Both the position numbers and the translations under genes were made by a program. Of a stretch of DNA of 64,000 nt, positions 39,202 through 47,487 are shown one piece after another (the first letter of the stretch is position 1; each line of letters starts with the position of its first letter). Source of the stretch: Lentilactobacillus otakiensis DSM 19908 = JCM 15040 (GTDB lineage: Bacteria > Bacillota > Bacilli > Lactobacillales > Lactobacillaceae); assembly GCF_001434145.1 (NCBI RefSeq), contig NZ_AZED01000003.1:62001-126000 (forward strand). The letters run 5' to 3'. Under the pieces are notes generated by a model. It saw only the letters and a program-made list of their open reading frames with translations, had not been told where the DNA came from and did no database searches.

Positions 39202-39235
39202 TCCTGATTTCAACTGAAAATCGGGAGCTTTTTTG
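39202..39235 (+). terminator. Terminator of the yitT-like gene
   Basis: TCCTGATTT pairs with AAATCGGGA (one wobble) followed by a T-run. Confidence 0.65.
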
Positions 39236-39443
39236 ATACTCAGTAAAATTTAATTTGAATAATTTGTCCATACGTGCTGTGTTGTCAACCGCTTTCACAT
39301 ACGGTACACTATTATTTGTTGAGCTATACACGATTAATCGCATAATTTTCGTGGTGGGGGATTATGGATTAGTAATCATATACTAGGCAGGACCAGTGAA
39401 AAAGCTGATCTATTTTGTGTTGTACTTATGAAAGGGGAAAAAT

Positions 39444-40991
39444 ATGGACGCGCAAGTTGAAAAACCCAAGAAGCATTTTAAGCTGAGAATGCCAGGCGCC
39501 TTCGTTATCTTATTCATTTTAACGATCGTCGCCGTCGCAGCTACATGGATGGTTCCTGCTGGTAGTTATTCTAAGTTATCGTATTCGCACTCATCTTTAC
39601 AAGTAACCAATCCGCACGGGAAAGTGACCACTGTCCCAAGCACTCAAAAGGAACTGGATAAGCTGGGTGTCAAAATTAACATCAAGCAATTTACTTCAGG
39701 TGGAATTACTGCCCCAGTCTCGATCCCAAATACTTATCAAAGACTGAAACAGCGGCCGGCAAGTATCGGCGCTGTACCAACCAGCATGGTTGAAGGAACG
39801 ATCGAAGCCGTGGACATCATGGTATTCATTCTGGTGCTTGGTGGTCTGATTGGTGTCGTTAAAGCCAGTGGGGCGTTTGAATCTGGCCTGCTGGCACTTA
39901 CCAAGAAGACGAAAGGGCATGAATTTTTACTCATTTTCTTCGTTGCCGTTTTGATGGTCCTTGGTGGAACCTTATGTGGAATTGAGGAAGAGGCGGTGGC
40001 CTTTTACCCAATTCTAGTGCCAATCTTCATTGCTATGGGGTACGATTCGATCGTGTCTGTGGGCGCAATCTTCCTGGCGAGTTCGATCGGGACGTGTTTC
40101 TCGACCATCAACCCGTTCTCAGTGGTGATTGCGTCTAACGCAGCAGGAATCGACTTTACTCAAGGGCTGACAGAACGGATCATCGGCTGTATTGTGGCTG
40201 CCGGATTCGTTATCACTTATCTGCATTGGTATAGTAAAAAAGTTAAGGCCGATCCAAAATTTTCATATTCATATGATGATCGCGAAGAATTTAACAGTAT
40301 GTGGGAAATTGCCCCGACAGGTGAAGACGGCAAGTCTAAATTCACTACTCGGAAGAAATTGATTCTGATACTATTCGTTATTACTTTCCCGCTGATGGTC
40401 TGGGGCGTGATGTCACAAGGCTGGTGGTTTCCAACCATGGCGGCATCGTTCCTGTCATTTGCGATTATCATTATGTTCCTGACCGCAACTGGAAAAAATG
40501 GGCTCGGTGAAACTGGTGTTGTCGATGCCTTTGTTAAAGGGGCTTCCAGTCTGGTTGGGGTTTCGTTAATCATTGGTTTGGCACGCGGAATTAACCTCGT
40601 GTTGAACAATGGTAAGATTTCGGATACTATGCTCGAATATTCATCGACACTGGTTGCGCACATGAGTGGGCCAATGTTTATCATTGTAATGCTCCTGATC
40701 TTCTTTCTATTGGGATTCATCGTTCCATCATCATCAGGCTTGGCTGTACTTTCAATGCCAATCTTGGCACCACTGGCCGACACAGTTAATATTCCACGAT
40801 ATGTGGTTGTAACTGCTTATCAATTCGGCCAGTACGCAATGCTGTTCCTGGCACCAACTGGGTTGGTAATGGCCACATTGCAAATGCTGAACATGAAATA
40901 TTCACACTGGCTCCGGTTTGTTTGGCCAGTTGTTGTATTCGTGCTCGTGTTTGGTGGGGCACTGTTAGTGACTGAAGTCTTGATTAATTAA
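39444..40991 (+). CDS. YfcC family carrier, second copy
   Basis: A 515-residue multi-pass protein, paralogue of the gene at 16827. It has the same N-terminal signature (KKHFKLRMPGAFVILFIL, then ATWMVPAGSYS) and FIVPSSSGLAVLSMPILAP near 430-448. An extra hydrophilic insert of about 45 residues (about 45-90) follows the first helix and is missing from the other copy. ATG 39444 follows AAAGGGG. It is monocistronic, with a strong terminator. Confidence 0.87.
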   Translation: MDAQVEKPKKHFKLRMPGAFVILFILTIVAVAATWMVPAGSYSKLSYSHSSLQVTNPHGKVTTVPSTQKELDKLGVKINIKQFTSGGITAPVSIPNTYQRLKQRPASIGAVPTSMVEGTIEAVDIMVFILVLGGLIGVVKASGAFESGLLALTKKTKGHEFLLIFFVAVLMVLGGTLCGIEEEAVAFYPILVPIFIAMGYDSIVSVGAIFLASSIGTCFSTINPFSVVIASNAAGIDFTQGLTERIIGCIVAAGFVITYLHWYSKKVKADPKFSYSYDDREEFNSMWEIAPTGEDGKSKFTTRKKLILILFVITFPLMVWGVMSQGWWFPTMAASFLSFAIIIMFLTATGKNGLGETGVVDAFVKGASSLVGVSLIIGLARGINLVLNNGKISDTMLEYSSTLVAHMSGPMFIIVMLLIFFLLGFIVPSSSGLAVLSMPILAPLADTVNIPRYVVVTAYQFGQYAMLFLAPTGLVMATLQMLNMKYSHWLRFVWPVVVFVLVFGGALLVTEVLIN

Positions 40992-41006
40992 ATCGTTTGA
41001 ATGTAC

Positions 41007-41046
41007 AAAAACACGCTGACATCCATCTTTGTCAGCGTGTTTTTTA
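41007..41046. terminator. Terminator between converging genes
   Basis: AAACACGCTGAC pairs with GTCAGCGTGTTT followed by TTTTT. It separates the YfcC gene (+) from the small secreted protein gene (-). Confidence 0.9.
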
Positions 41047-41062
41047 AATTAAGATTACTTGG

Positions 41063-41308
41063 CTAATGTTCCCAACCACACAACCGATAACCATGGTGTT
41101 TAGCCCAGCGTAATGAAACATGGCGTTTTGCTCCAGCGTTACTCAATCCACGACAACCGCGTGAATAGTGATATTTCTTTCCATGATGCGGTGCGATCCA
41201 GACATATGTCGTTCTGGCTGAAACGTCCTTTGGTGGCAACGAAACTAATCCGCCACCCACGGTGAATGCGACAGCAACCGTTAAAGTTGCCTTTTTTAGC
41301 TTTAACAT
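41063..41308 (-). CDS. Small secreted protein with Ada-like CxxC-type motif
   Basis: An 81-residue protein with a signal peptide (LKKATLTVAVAFTVGGG, cleavage near VSA, about residue 31). The compact domain KKYHYSRGCRGLSNAGAKRHV then AKHHGYRLCGWEH resembles the small metal-binding tail found after nucleases, where two more cysteines usually follow; here only two remain. ATG 41308 is preferred because GGGGAG lies 7 bp upstream on the coding strand. No neighbour suggests a role. Confidence 0.65.
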   Translation of the reverse strand: MLKLKKATLTVAVAFTVGGGLVSLPPKDVSARTTYVWIAPHHGKKYHYSRGCRGLSNAGAKRHVSLRWAKHHGYRLCGWEH

Positions 41309-41420
41309 AAATTTCTCCCCGACAAATAATGTATGTGTGAAATATAGCACAAAGTATATTTTAGCATATTTTATTGCTGATTAATATCGTTAAACTGATA
41401 TTAATATAAGGAGATAGAAA

Positions 41421-42008
41421 TTAGTGTTCATCTATGATTCCACGCGCGTTTTTTCTCAATGCCGGCACCACTTCATCCTTGAACCATGGATGTTGCTTCA
41501 TCCAGCCATAATTGAGCGGTGATGGGTGGACAAGAGGAAAATACTCGGGTAAATATTGATCGAAATGGCGCACCGTTTCGGTTAAATTTCGCTCACGTGA
41601 CTTACCCAGATAATATTTTTGTGCGTATTGGCCAATCAATAATTTTACCTTGATATTTGGCATCAACGCCAGCAAAGGCGCGTGCCATTTTTCTGCAAAT
41701 CCTTTGCGTGGCGGCAAATCGCCATGTGCACCTTTGCCTGGATAGTAGAAATCCAGCGGGAGAACGGCTATTTTGCCTGAACGGTAGAATTCATCTTTGC
41801 TTAGACCCATCCAATCCCGCAACCGATCCCCACTTGGGTCGTCCCAAAACACCATCGATTCTTGGGCTTTCCGGCTGGGTGCCTGACTAATGATGAGGAT
41901 TTCAGCTTTGGGATCGACATGGTACAGAGGCAAGATACCCTGACTTGTGAATTGTTTGTTTTGTGGGTCCGCTTGAATTGCCTTAAAGATTGTCTTTGCG
42001 CTTTTCAT
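41421..42008 (-). CDS. Uracil-DNA glycosylase family protein
   Basis: A 195-residue protein of the uracil-DNA glycosylase-like superfamily. Typical elements are LIISQAPSRKAQES (the family's first active-site loop region), LPLDFYYPGKG and the C-terminal VHPSPLNYGW, which matches the HPSP motif. Enzymes of the superfamily remove uracil from DNA, but this subgroup is uncharacterised. ATG 42008 follows GAGGGAG by 6 bp. Confidence 0.8.
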   Translation of the reverse strand: MKSAKTIFKAIQADPQNKQFTSQGILPLYHVDPKAEILIISQAPSRKAQESMVFWDDPSGDRLRDWMGLSKDEFYRSGKIAVLPLDFYYPGKGAHGDLPPRKGFAEKWHAPLLALMPNIKVKLLIGQYAQKYYLGKSRERNLTETVRHFDQYLPEYFPLVHPSPLNYGWMKQHPWFKDEVVPALRKNARGIIDEH

Positions 42009-42144
42009 AAAGTTCTCCCTCAAATACCTATCTACTTCTCAATTGTCCTCTAAATTTTTCCGAACGCAATGTTTTTCCAACTGCCAGCTTCCAAATTGAA
42101 GTAAAATATCAGTGATTAGGATTGACATGAAAGGTGGGCGTATC

Positions 42145-42567
42145 ATGGATCCAAAAATCGTGTATTTCCTCTGTACTGGCAATTCATGCCGCAGTCAGAT
42201 GGCAGAAGGATTCGGTCGAAAGTATCTTCCAGATGGTTATTTGGCGTTGTCGGCCGGCATTGAACGGCATGGGGTAAATCCTCTGGCCATTCAAGTAATG
42301 GCGGAATCCGGAATTGATATCTCGAATCAAACCTCTAAATTAATCGATCCCAAGATTCTTAATCATGCTTTTTTAGTGGTTACCTTATGCGACGATGCAG
42401 AAGAACGTTGCCCGGTGATGTCACCGCAAGTGAGACGGGCGCATTGGGGATTTCCTGATCCTGCGAAAGCCAATGGAAATGAGGCGGAAAGGTTGGCTGC
42501 TTTTCGGTCGGTTCGGGATGGCATTCAAAACAAAATAATTGAATTATCGTCAGGTTTATATAAATAA
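42145..42567 (+). CDS. Thioredoxin-type arsenate reductase family protein
   Basis: A 140-residue low-molecular-weight phosphatase-fold protein. It has the P-loop CTGNSCRSQ (first cysteine at residue 11) and the second cysteine pair in [10 protein letters not shown], the three-cysteine relay of ArsC-type arsenate reductases that use thioredoxin. ATG 42145 is chosen because AAAGGTGG lies 8 bp upstream. No other ars gene is close, so the substrate is not proven. Confidence 0.85.
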   Translation: MDPKIVYFLCTGNSCRSQMAEGFGRKYLPDGYLALSAGIERHGVNPLAIQVMAESGIDISNQTSKLIDPKILNHAFLVVTLCDDAEERCPVMSPQVRRAHWGFPDPAKANGNEAERLAAFRSVRDGIQNKIIELSSGLYK

Positions 42568-42650
42568 ATGACATATTAATAAATGAAGTTCATTAGACCA
42601 AAAGGCCTGCATCCTGTAGAATAAATGTAACAAACAAGGAGGATGCAATC

Positions 42651-43583
42651 TTGAAAAATGTCTACTTTGACCATGATGGAAACGTCGATGATTTGGTGTC
42701 ATTACTGCTGTTGCTGCAGATGCCCGAAGTTAATCTGACAGGGGTTGGGGTGATCGATGCCGACGGTTATATCGAAGGTTCGGTTCCAGCTTCAAGAAAA
42801 ATTATTACCCGATTCGGCCATGGAGCCCAAGTGTCTGTGGCGGCGTCAAATTCGCGCGCAGTTCACCAATTTCCCAAGGAATGGCGGTTGAGCTCATTTT
42901 CATTTGATGCCTTCCCATTATTGAATGAGCATGGCGCACCAACAACCCCTTTAGCTGATAAACCGGCTCATTTGGACATGATCGACAAGCTCCAGAACAC
43001 TGAAGGTAAAACCGATTTGGTCATGACTGGACCTTTGACGGATCTCGCGCGAGCACTTGAAGTTGATCCAACGATTGTGGATAAAATCGAGCGGCTCTAC
43101 TGGATGGGTGGCACCATGCGGACTGAAGGTAACGTGCTCGAACCTAAACATGATGGCACAGCCGAATGGAATGCCTATTGGGACCCTGAGGCGGTTAAAA
43201 CCGTTTGGGATGCTGATATTGAGATTCAGATGGTTGGGCTGGAAAGCACCAACCAAGTGCCGTTGAATGCTGATGTCCAGCAACACTGGGCAAGTCTGCG
43301 CCGTTATCCAATGATGGATTTGATTGGCCAAGGATATGCGCTGGTTTCTTCATATGAAGCTAACTCAACTTACTACCTGTGGGATGTATTGACGACGGTT
43401 GCCAGTCAGTATCCGGACTTGATCGAATCCAAAGATATTAAAGGTGATGTGCTGACCAGTGGTGATGGTGCCGGAAGAACCTTTGAAACCGACAATGGCC
43501 GGCTGATTAACTTGGTTACAAGCGTGCATGGCCAAGCATTCTATGATAAATTTGACGAACTTCTGACGGGTAAAGATGAATAG
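42651..43583 (+). CDS. Nucleoside hydrolase (IU-NH family)
   Basis: A 310-residue inosine-uridine-preferring-type hydrolase that splits nucleosides into base and ribose. The metal-binding N-terminal motif is DHDGNVDDLVS (DxDxxxDD type), and TGPLTDLARAL follows near 125. TTG 42651 follows AAGGAGG. Monocistronic, ended by the hairpin at 43630-43660. Confidence 0.85.
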   Translation: MKNVYFDHDGNVDDLVSLLLLLQMPEVNLTGVGVIDADGYIEGSVPASRKIITRFGHGAQVSVAASNSRAVHQFPKEWRLSSFSFDAFPLLNEHGAPTTPLADKPAHLDMIDKLQNTEGKTDLVMTGPLTDLARALEVDPTIVDKIERLYWMGGTMRTEGNVLEPKHDGTAEWNAYWDPEAVKTVWDADIEIQMVGLESTNQVPLNADVQQHWASLRRYPMMDLIGQGYALVSSYEANSTYYLWDVLTTVASQYPDLIESKDIKGDVLTSGDGAGRTFETDNGRLINLVTSVHGQAFYDKFDELLTGKDE

Positions 43584-43629
43584 GCCTATTCGAATTGTGA
43601 TGAATAACTTTATAAAATAAACCAAAAAT

Positions 43630-43660
43630 GGCAGCTATTTCGTAACTAGAAATAGCTGCC
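43630..43660. terminator. Bidirectional terminator
   Basis: GGCAGCTATTTC pairs perfectly with GAAATAGCTGCC around a 7-nt loop, placed between the converging nucleoside hydrolase gene and the 40-codon minus-strand gene. Confidence 0.85.
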
Positions 43661-43685
43661 TACTTATTTAATATGCCATTCATTT

Positions 43686-43808
43686 TCATTGTCCCTTAGT
43701 AACGGAGTTCCAGAATAGACGGTTGCTTTCACTGGTTTGCAAATTGCCAGCATCTTCAAACTTCTTTGCAAAAACCTTGTTGAACATCTTTTCCAATGTC
43801 TTCTTCAT
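43686..43808 (-). CDS. 40-residue small protein in its own transcription unit
   Basis: Codes for MKKTLEKMFNKVFAKKFED followed by a polar tail ending NSVTKGQ. The N-terminal half is an amphipathic, Lys-rich helix. The start follows TTAGGAGGTCACGCGT, a near-ideal ribosome binding site, and a promoter and terminator flank it, so expression as a peptide is likely. I do not recognise the family; roles such as a peptide regulator or membrane-active peptide are guesses. Confidence 0.6.
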   Translation of the reverse strand: MKKTLEKMFNKVFAKKFEDAGNLQTSESNRLFWNSVTKGQ

Positions 43809-43890
43809 ACGCGTGACCTCCTAATCAATATTTGAGTTGCAACGTCGTTAAATCAATGCACTAACGTTTCTCTCTTACAACTCTATCTTT

Positions 43891-43920
43891 AGTATAGGCC
43901 CTCAAAGATTACATTTGCAA
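43891..43920 (-). promoter_or_regulatory. Promoter of the 40-residue small protein gene
   Basis: On the minus strand TTGCAA (43915-43920) and TATACT (43891-43896) are 18 bp apart, predicting a leader of about 75 nt before the small ORF. Confidence 0.6.
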
Positions 43921-44413
43921 TGATTTGCTCATATTTCTGTAATAAATGTTGTGAAAATGCAATGGTTACGTTTTCATAACAATAAGACCATGTTTGAAAG
44001 CAAAATAAAAGACACAACGCCGCAAGCATTGTGCCAAGTGCCCCCACACTTTTCAAATCAATTCTCAGTTCAAACTTGAGTCATCCGTTAGTCACACACA
44101 TCTATTGTGATCCCCAATGGTATTGAGCTTATACTCCCCGCGTCACGATAATTGATCGTAACATGTGAACCGATCAACGAATTATAAATAGTGATGATTG
44201 CGGTCATGCTGGTCGCGTTCACGCAGTTATTATACGATAATGTGAAATGGTATACAAGACTATTTTGTTTCTCCGTTGAAAATTATTCTTGCTTTCTTCT
44301 GGTAGAATAATTTTGATTGTTTTTTCGTATATACATTAAAGAATACAATACATTATGTTCGCCAAGTAACACAAAGTATTATATAATGTAAATACATTTT
44401 TAGGAGTAAGCAC

Positions 44414-44749
44414 TTGTCAGTTCGAATTATGTATCTTAAGTCCTTTAATCGAATGCTAAAGAAGTTGGTCAAAGATCCAGATGCTGTGAAGAGAATGATT
44501 GAAGCCGATATCCAATATTTTGTAGATCAAAATCATGATACATTCCAGTTTCCCGACTCAGGCACAGGAATTGGAAATGTTTGGAAATTGCGGGTAGGTA
44601 AAAGACAGGAATATCGGGCAATTTATTATGTATCTTCCAAGATAAATACCATATTTTTTATTCTCATTTTTGCAAAACAAGATCAGGCGAATTTGACGCA
44701 ACTTCAAGTAAAAGAGATTAGATCGTTAATCAAGCAACTGAAGCTTTAA
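44414..44749 (+). CDS. RelE/HigB-type toxin
   Basis: A 111-residue protein of the phage-derived Gp49-like/HigB group of RelE-fold toxins, mRNA interferases acting at the ribosome. Typical features are the KSFNRMLKKLVKD N-terminal helix, GNVWKLRVGKRQEYRAIYYV strand segment and the C-terminal helix RSLIKQLKL. TTG 44414 follows AGGAG by 7 bp. The antitoxin gene follows after 13 bp. The toxin-first order is typical of HigBA. Confidence 0.83.
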   Translation: MSVRIMYLKSFNRMLKKLVKDPDAVKRMIEADIQYFVDQNHDTFQFPDSGTGIGNVWKLRVGKRQEYRAIYYVSSKINTIFFILIFAKQDQANLTQLQVKEIRSLIKQLKL

Positions 44750-44762
44750 GGGGGTGTCTAAT

Positions 44763-45116
44763 ATGAAAGACAAAGATTTTGAACAACTTAAGCAGGGATT
44801 TAAAGAAATTGCTGATATTGTGCATGGTAAAGACGTTCCTGGCACAGATGAAGTAATGATTAAGCCACGTGGAAAATCAACACCAATCAAACCCATTAAT
44901 ATTAATTTGAATTCCGTTGATATTACAAAGTTTAGATTATCGCTGAATATGTCCCAAGAAATGTTCGCAGATGTGATCGGCGTTTCCCCAAGTACTGTTA
45001 GGGCTTGGGAACAGGGGAAACGGCACCCGAACCAGAGTATTTTCAGGCTTATCACTTTAATTCAAAATGATCCCCAACGAATTAAGGAGCTTGTTAAATT
45101 AAAGGTAAATGCGTAA
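44763..45116 (+). CDS. HigA-type antitoxin with HTH domain
   Basis: A 117-residue protein whose C-terminal half is an XRE-type helix-turn-helix (KFRLSLNMSQEMFADVIG, then VSPSTVRAWEQGKR), the DNA-binding part that usually represses the operon. The N-terminal part should bind the toxin. ATG 44763 follows GGGGTG; the GTG at 44754 is inside this site. A terminator closes the operon. Confidence 0.85.
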   Translation: MKDKDFEQLKQGFKEIADIVHGKDVPGTDEVMIKPRGKSTPIKPININLNSVDITKFRLSLNMSQEMFADVIGVSPSTVRAWEQGKRHPNQSIFRLITLIQNDPQRIKELVKLKVNA

Positions 45117-45122
45117 CTACTC

Positions 45123-45157
45123 AAAAACGTCCGCCCATCATTAGAGCGAACGTTTTT
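45123..45157. terminator. Terminator after the toxin-antitoxin pair
   Basis: AAAAACGTCCGC pairs with GCGAACGTTTTT (one mismatch). It separates this unit from the converging HdeD-like gene. Confidence 0.8.
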
Positions 45158-45173
45158 ATTTACTTATTCAACA

Positions 45174-45704
45174 TTAAATTCCCAATTTCCAAGAAGTAAC
45201 GATCTCCATAATTGCCATCACAACCATCGTTGCACCGAAGATCTGAAGCAAGACCAGAACAGTGCCAAACGGGTTGAATGCCAGCAAAATGCCGACCAGT
45301 ATCAGCAGAATGCCATATAACACAAAGGGCATTGGGGAAACGTTGACATACTGGCGATGATTCAGTGCTGTGAAGACGTTTGAAACACCAGTAATGACCA
45401 AAACGATCCCTAAGATAAACGGTAAGAATGACAATAATGGTTCGGCCAGCAAGAAGACAATGACGGCGATGATCAGTTGGGTAATCCCGATTGCTAAACT
45501 GTAATCAGTTACTTCATTATTGGAACGTTGTCGCCATGCCGAAATCAGATTGATTACCCCGAAAACGATAAAGAATGCGGCAATCAAATTGATGGCAATG
45601 TTCAAAGTGCCGTGCGGGTCGAATAAGAAGAATAAGCCAAAGACTATGTACGCGATACTTTTGAGCCAAATATAATTTCTGATCTGATTAAGAAATGAAT
45701 ACAT
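45174..45704 (-). CDS. HdeD/DUF308 family membrane protein
   Basis: A 176-residue protein with six predicted membrane helices in three similar pairs, as in HdeD-like (DUF308) proteins. Elements include AYIVFGLFFLFDPHGTL and LVGILLAFNPFGTVLVLLQ, where the repeated LxxxP motif marks each pair. Linked to acid stress in enterobacteria, but the role in lactobacilli is unknown. Confidence 0.8.
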   Translation of the reverse strand: MYSFLNQIRNYIWLKSIAYIVFGLFFLFDPHGTLNIAINLIAAFFIVFGVINLISAWRQRSNNEVTDYSLAIGITQLIIAVIVFLLAEPLLSFLPFILGIVLVITGVSNVFTALNHRQYVNVSPMPFVLYGILLILVGILLAFNPFGTVLVLLQIFGATMVVMAIMEIVTSWKLGI

Positions 45705-45779
45705 ATGAATCCCCCTAAATATTTATATTACCTATATAATACTAGTCATAGGAATAAAACGACAGTATAGAGGTGCGTT

Positions 45780-46529
45780 ATGCAATATCCAAACGTTCAT
45801 TTAGCTAAATTTATCGATCGGCCCAACCGGTTCATTGCTCATTGCCGCCTAATTGAAACTGATGAGGTCGTCACGACGCACGTCAAAAACACCGGCCGGA
45901 CAACCATTCTTCAACCTGGCGTGACGACAGCCCTTGTCCACAACGACAATCCGAGTCGGAAGACTGCTTATGATTTGGTGGCCGCCAAAAAGTACGATCG
46001 ACAATGGATTAATGTGGATTCTCAAGCACCCAATAAGATTGTTAAAACCGGGTTGGAAACTAACTATATCAAACTCCCCGGTATTGAATCAATCGCGAAT
46101 GTGATGCCGGAAACAACCTATTTAGATTCCCGGTTGGATTTTGCCGGGACCGATAACGGTGGCCACCCATTCTTCTTGGAGGTCAAAGGGGTTACTTTGG
46201 CCAATGAGGGGATTGCTGCCTTTCCAGACGCACCCACAACTCGTGGCCTCAAACATGTTCAGACACTGGAAAAAGCTGTCGATGATGGCTATTTGGCCTA
46301 TTTACTATTTGTAATCCAAATGAAAAATATTCAAACAGTGACCATTGACCGCGATATCTTTGAGGAGCTGGCGGTTGAAATCGATAAAGCCCAAAAGAAG
46401 GGTGTCCACGTTATCGCCTATGACTGCAAGGTTGAGCCAGGTTCATTGGAATTGGATCAACCGGTGCCCTTTAACTTGAATCAGAAGTTTGTCAGTGACG
46501 GACTACCATCGTCAATTGGTCGTAAATGA
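45780..46529 (+). CDS. sfsA: SfsA family nuclease-like protein
   Basis: A 249-residue SfsA protein (sugar fermentation stimulation). Signatures are AKFIDRPNRFIAHCRL at the start (an OB-fold-like DNA-binding part), THVKNTGR, and a C-terminal nuclease-like domain with FFLEVKGVTLA and DAPTTRGLKHV, where the E-x-K pattern fits a PD-(D/E)xK fold. Its biological role is unclear. Confidence 0.93.
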   Translation: MQYPNVHLAKFIDRPNRFIAHCRLIETDEVVTTHVKNTGRTTILQPGVTTALVHNDNPSRKTAYDLVAAKKYDRQWINVDSQAPNKIVKTGLETNYIKLPGIESIANVMPETTYLDSRLDFAGTDNGGHPFFLEVKGVTLANEGIAAFPDAPTTRGLKHVQTLEKAVDDGYLAYLLFVIQMKNIQTVTIDRDIFEELAVEIDKAQKKGVHVIAYDCKVEPGSLELDQPVPFNLNQKFVSDGLPSSIGRK

Positions 46530-46638
46530 ACACGGCTTGCAAGTATTTTCAGCCGTGTTATCATAATAAGACATTGGTGCGAATGGAGAATTGTTGATCG
46601 CACGACGTGATTTTTGGAAGGAAGAAATTTTAAGAGTA

Positions 46639-47331
46639 ATGGTAAGTAAAACACTGATTTTTGGCCACCGTGGCTATCCGCATATGTTTCCTGAAAATTC
46701 GTTAAAGGGCTTTGCCTATGCGATTGAGCATGGGATTGACGGCCTGGAATTTGACGTTCATTTGACGAAGGACAACGTGCCGGTCATTATGCACGACGAA
46801 AAAATCGACCGGACTACTGATGGCACCGGCGAAATTCGTTCATATACATTGTCAGAGTTACGCGAATTCCATTTGAGCGACGGTGAGACAATTCCAATGC
46901 TCAAAGAATTATTGGAGTTGGCGGATAATAAGCCAGTTCATATGAACTTGGAATTTAAAACCAATGAAATTCACTATGACAATATCGAGCAGATCGTCCT
47001 AGATATGATGAAACAATACACTTGGGTTTATCCTGTGATCTATTCATCATTCAACTTGGACTCACTAAAGATTGCTTATCAGATCGATCCAAACCAACAA
47101 TACTGCTTTTTGTCATAACACGATATCAAGAACCCCCGCGAGTTAATGGCAAAGGAACATTTGGTGGGCTTGCACCTAAGCCACTATGTTCCCATGCGCC
47201 ATGTTAAGGAACGGATTTGGACCGTTGATGATCCAAAGGTTCAAAAGCACCTGTTTGGCTTGAACGTTGCTGGAATTTTTACCAACAACTTTGAAGGTGC
47301 TGAGAAAATTAAGGCAAATAGTTTAGTATAA
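46639..47331 (+). pseudogene. Glycerophosphodiester phosphodiesterase with premature stop
   Basis: Closely similar to the intact gene at 55034. It carries the GDPD motifs FGHRGYPHMFPENSL, LEFDVHLTKDNVPVIMHDE and MNLEFKTNEIHYD. A TAA at 47116-47118 interrupts the frame after QQYCFLS; the same frame continues with homologous sequence (MAKEHLVGLHLSHY, ERIWTVDDPK) to 47331. In the paralogue the stop position is Asp, so this is an in-frame nonsense change and not a frameshift. The product would be about 159 residues and lack the last third of the barrel. Confidence 0.85.
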
Positions 47332-47346
47332 TAACTTGTTTAAAAG

Positions 47347-47388
47347 AAGCATCCTTATTCGCTGATTGGCGTGATAAGGATGCTTTTT
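47347..47388 (+). terminator. Terminator after the glycerophosphodiesterase pseudogene
   Basis: AGCATCCTTAT pairs with ATAAGGATGCT followed by TTTTT. Confidence 0.85.
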
Positions 47389-47487
47389 TCTACATCAATT
47401 TTGTAAGCTAAGTCAACCAAAGATTCCCCATTCAATGCTAAAATCGAGTCATAAGCACAACGGATTTTGTTGAGGGGGATGGATCAA

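Larger units (their letters stand above)
43584..44413. other. Long intergenic region with one small gene
   Basis: 830 bp. The left part holds a shared terminator and a 40-codon minus-strand gene with its own promoter. From about 43930 to 44390 I see no gene; there is one short hairpin (ACGAT...ATCGT near 44146-44160). The right end has a -10 (TATAAT, 44392-44397) for the toxin-antitoxin pair. Confidence 0.5.

Noticed and set aside
39285-39302. cre-like sequence upstream of the second yfcC-like gene
   Set aside because: The left half carries one extra base compared with the consensus, so I do not call it a CcpA site.
44085-44160. GTGATCCCCA and ACTCCCCGCG segments resembling parts of a type I-E repeat
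   Set aside because: The matches are short, not in the repeat's order and not periodic, so no second CRISPR array is supported.
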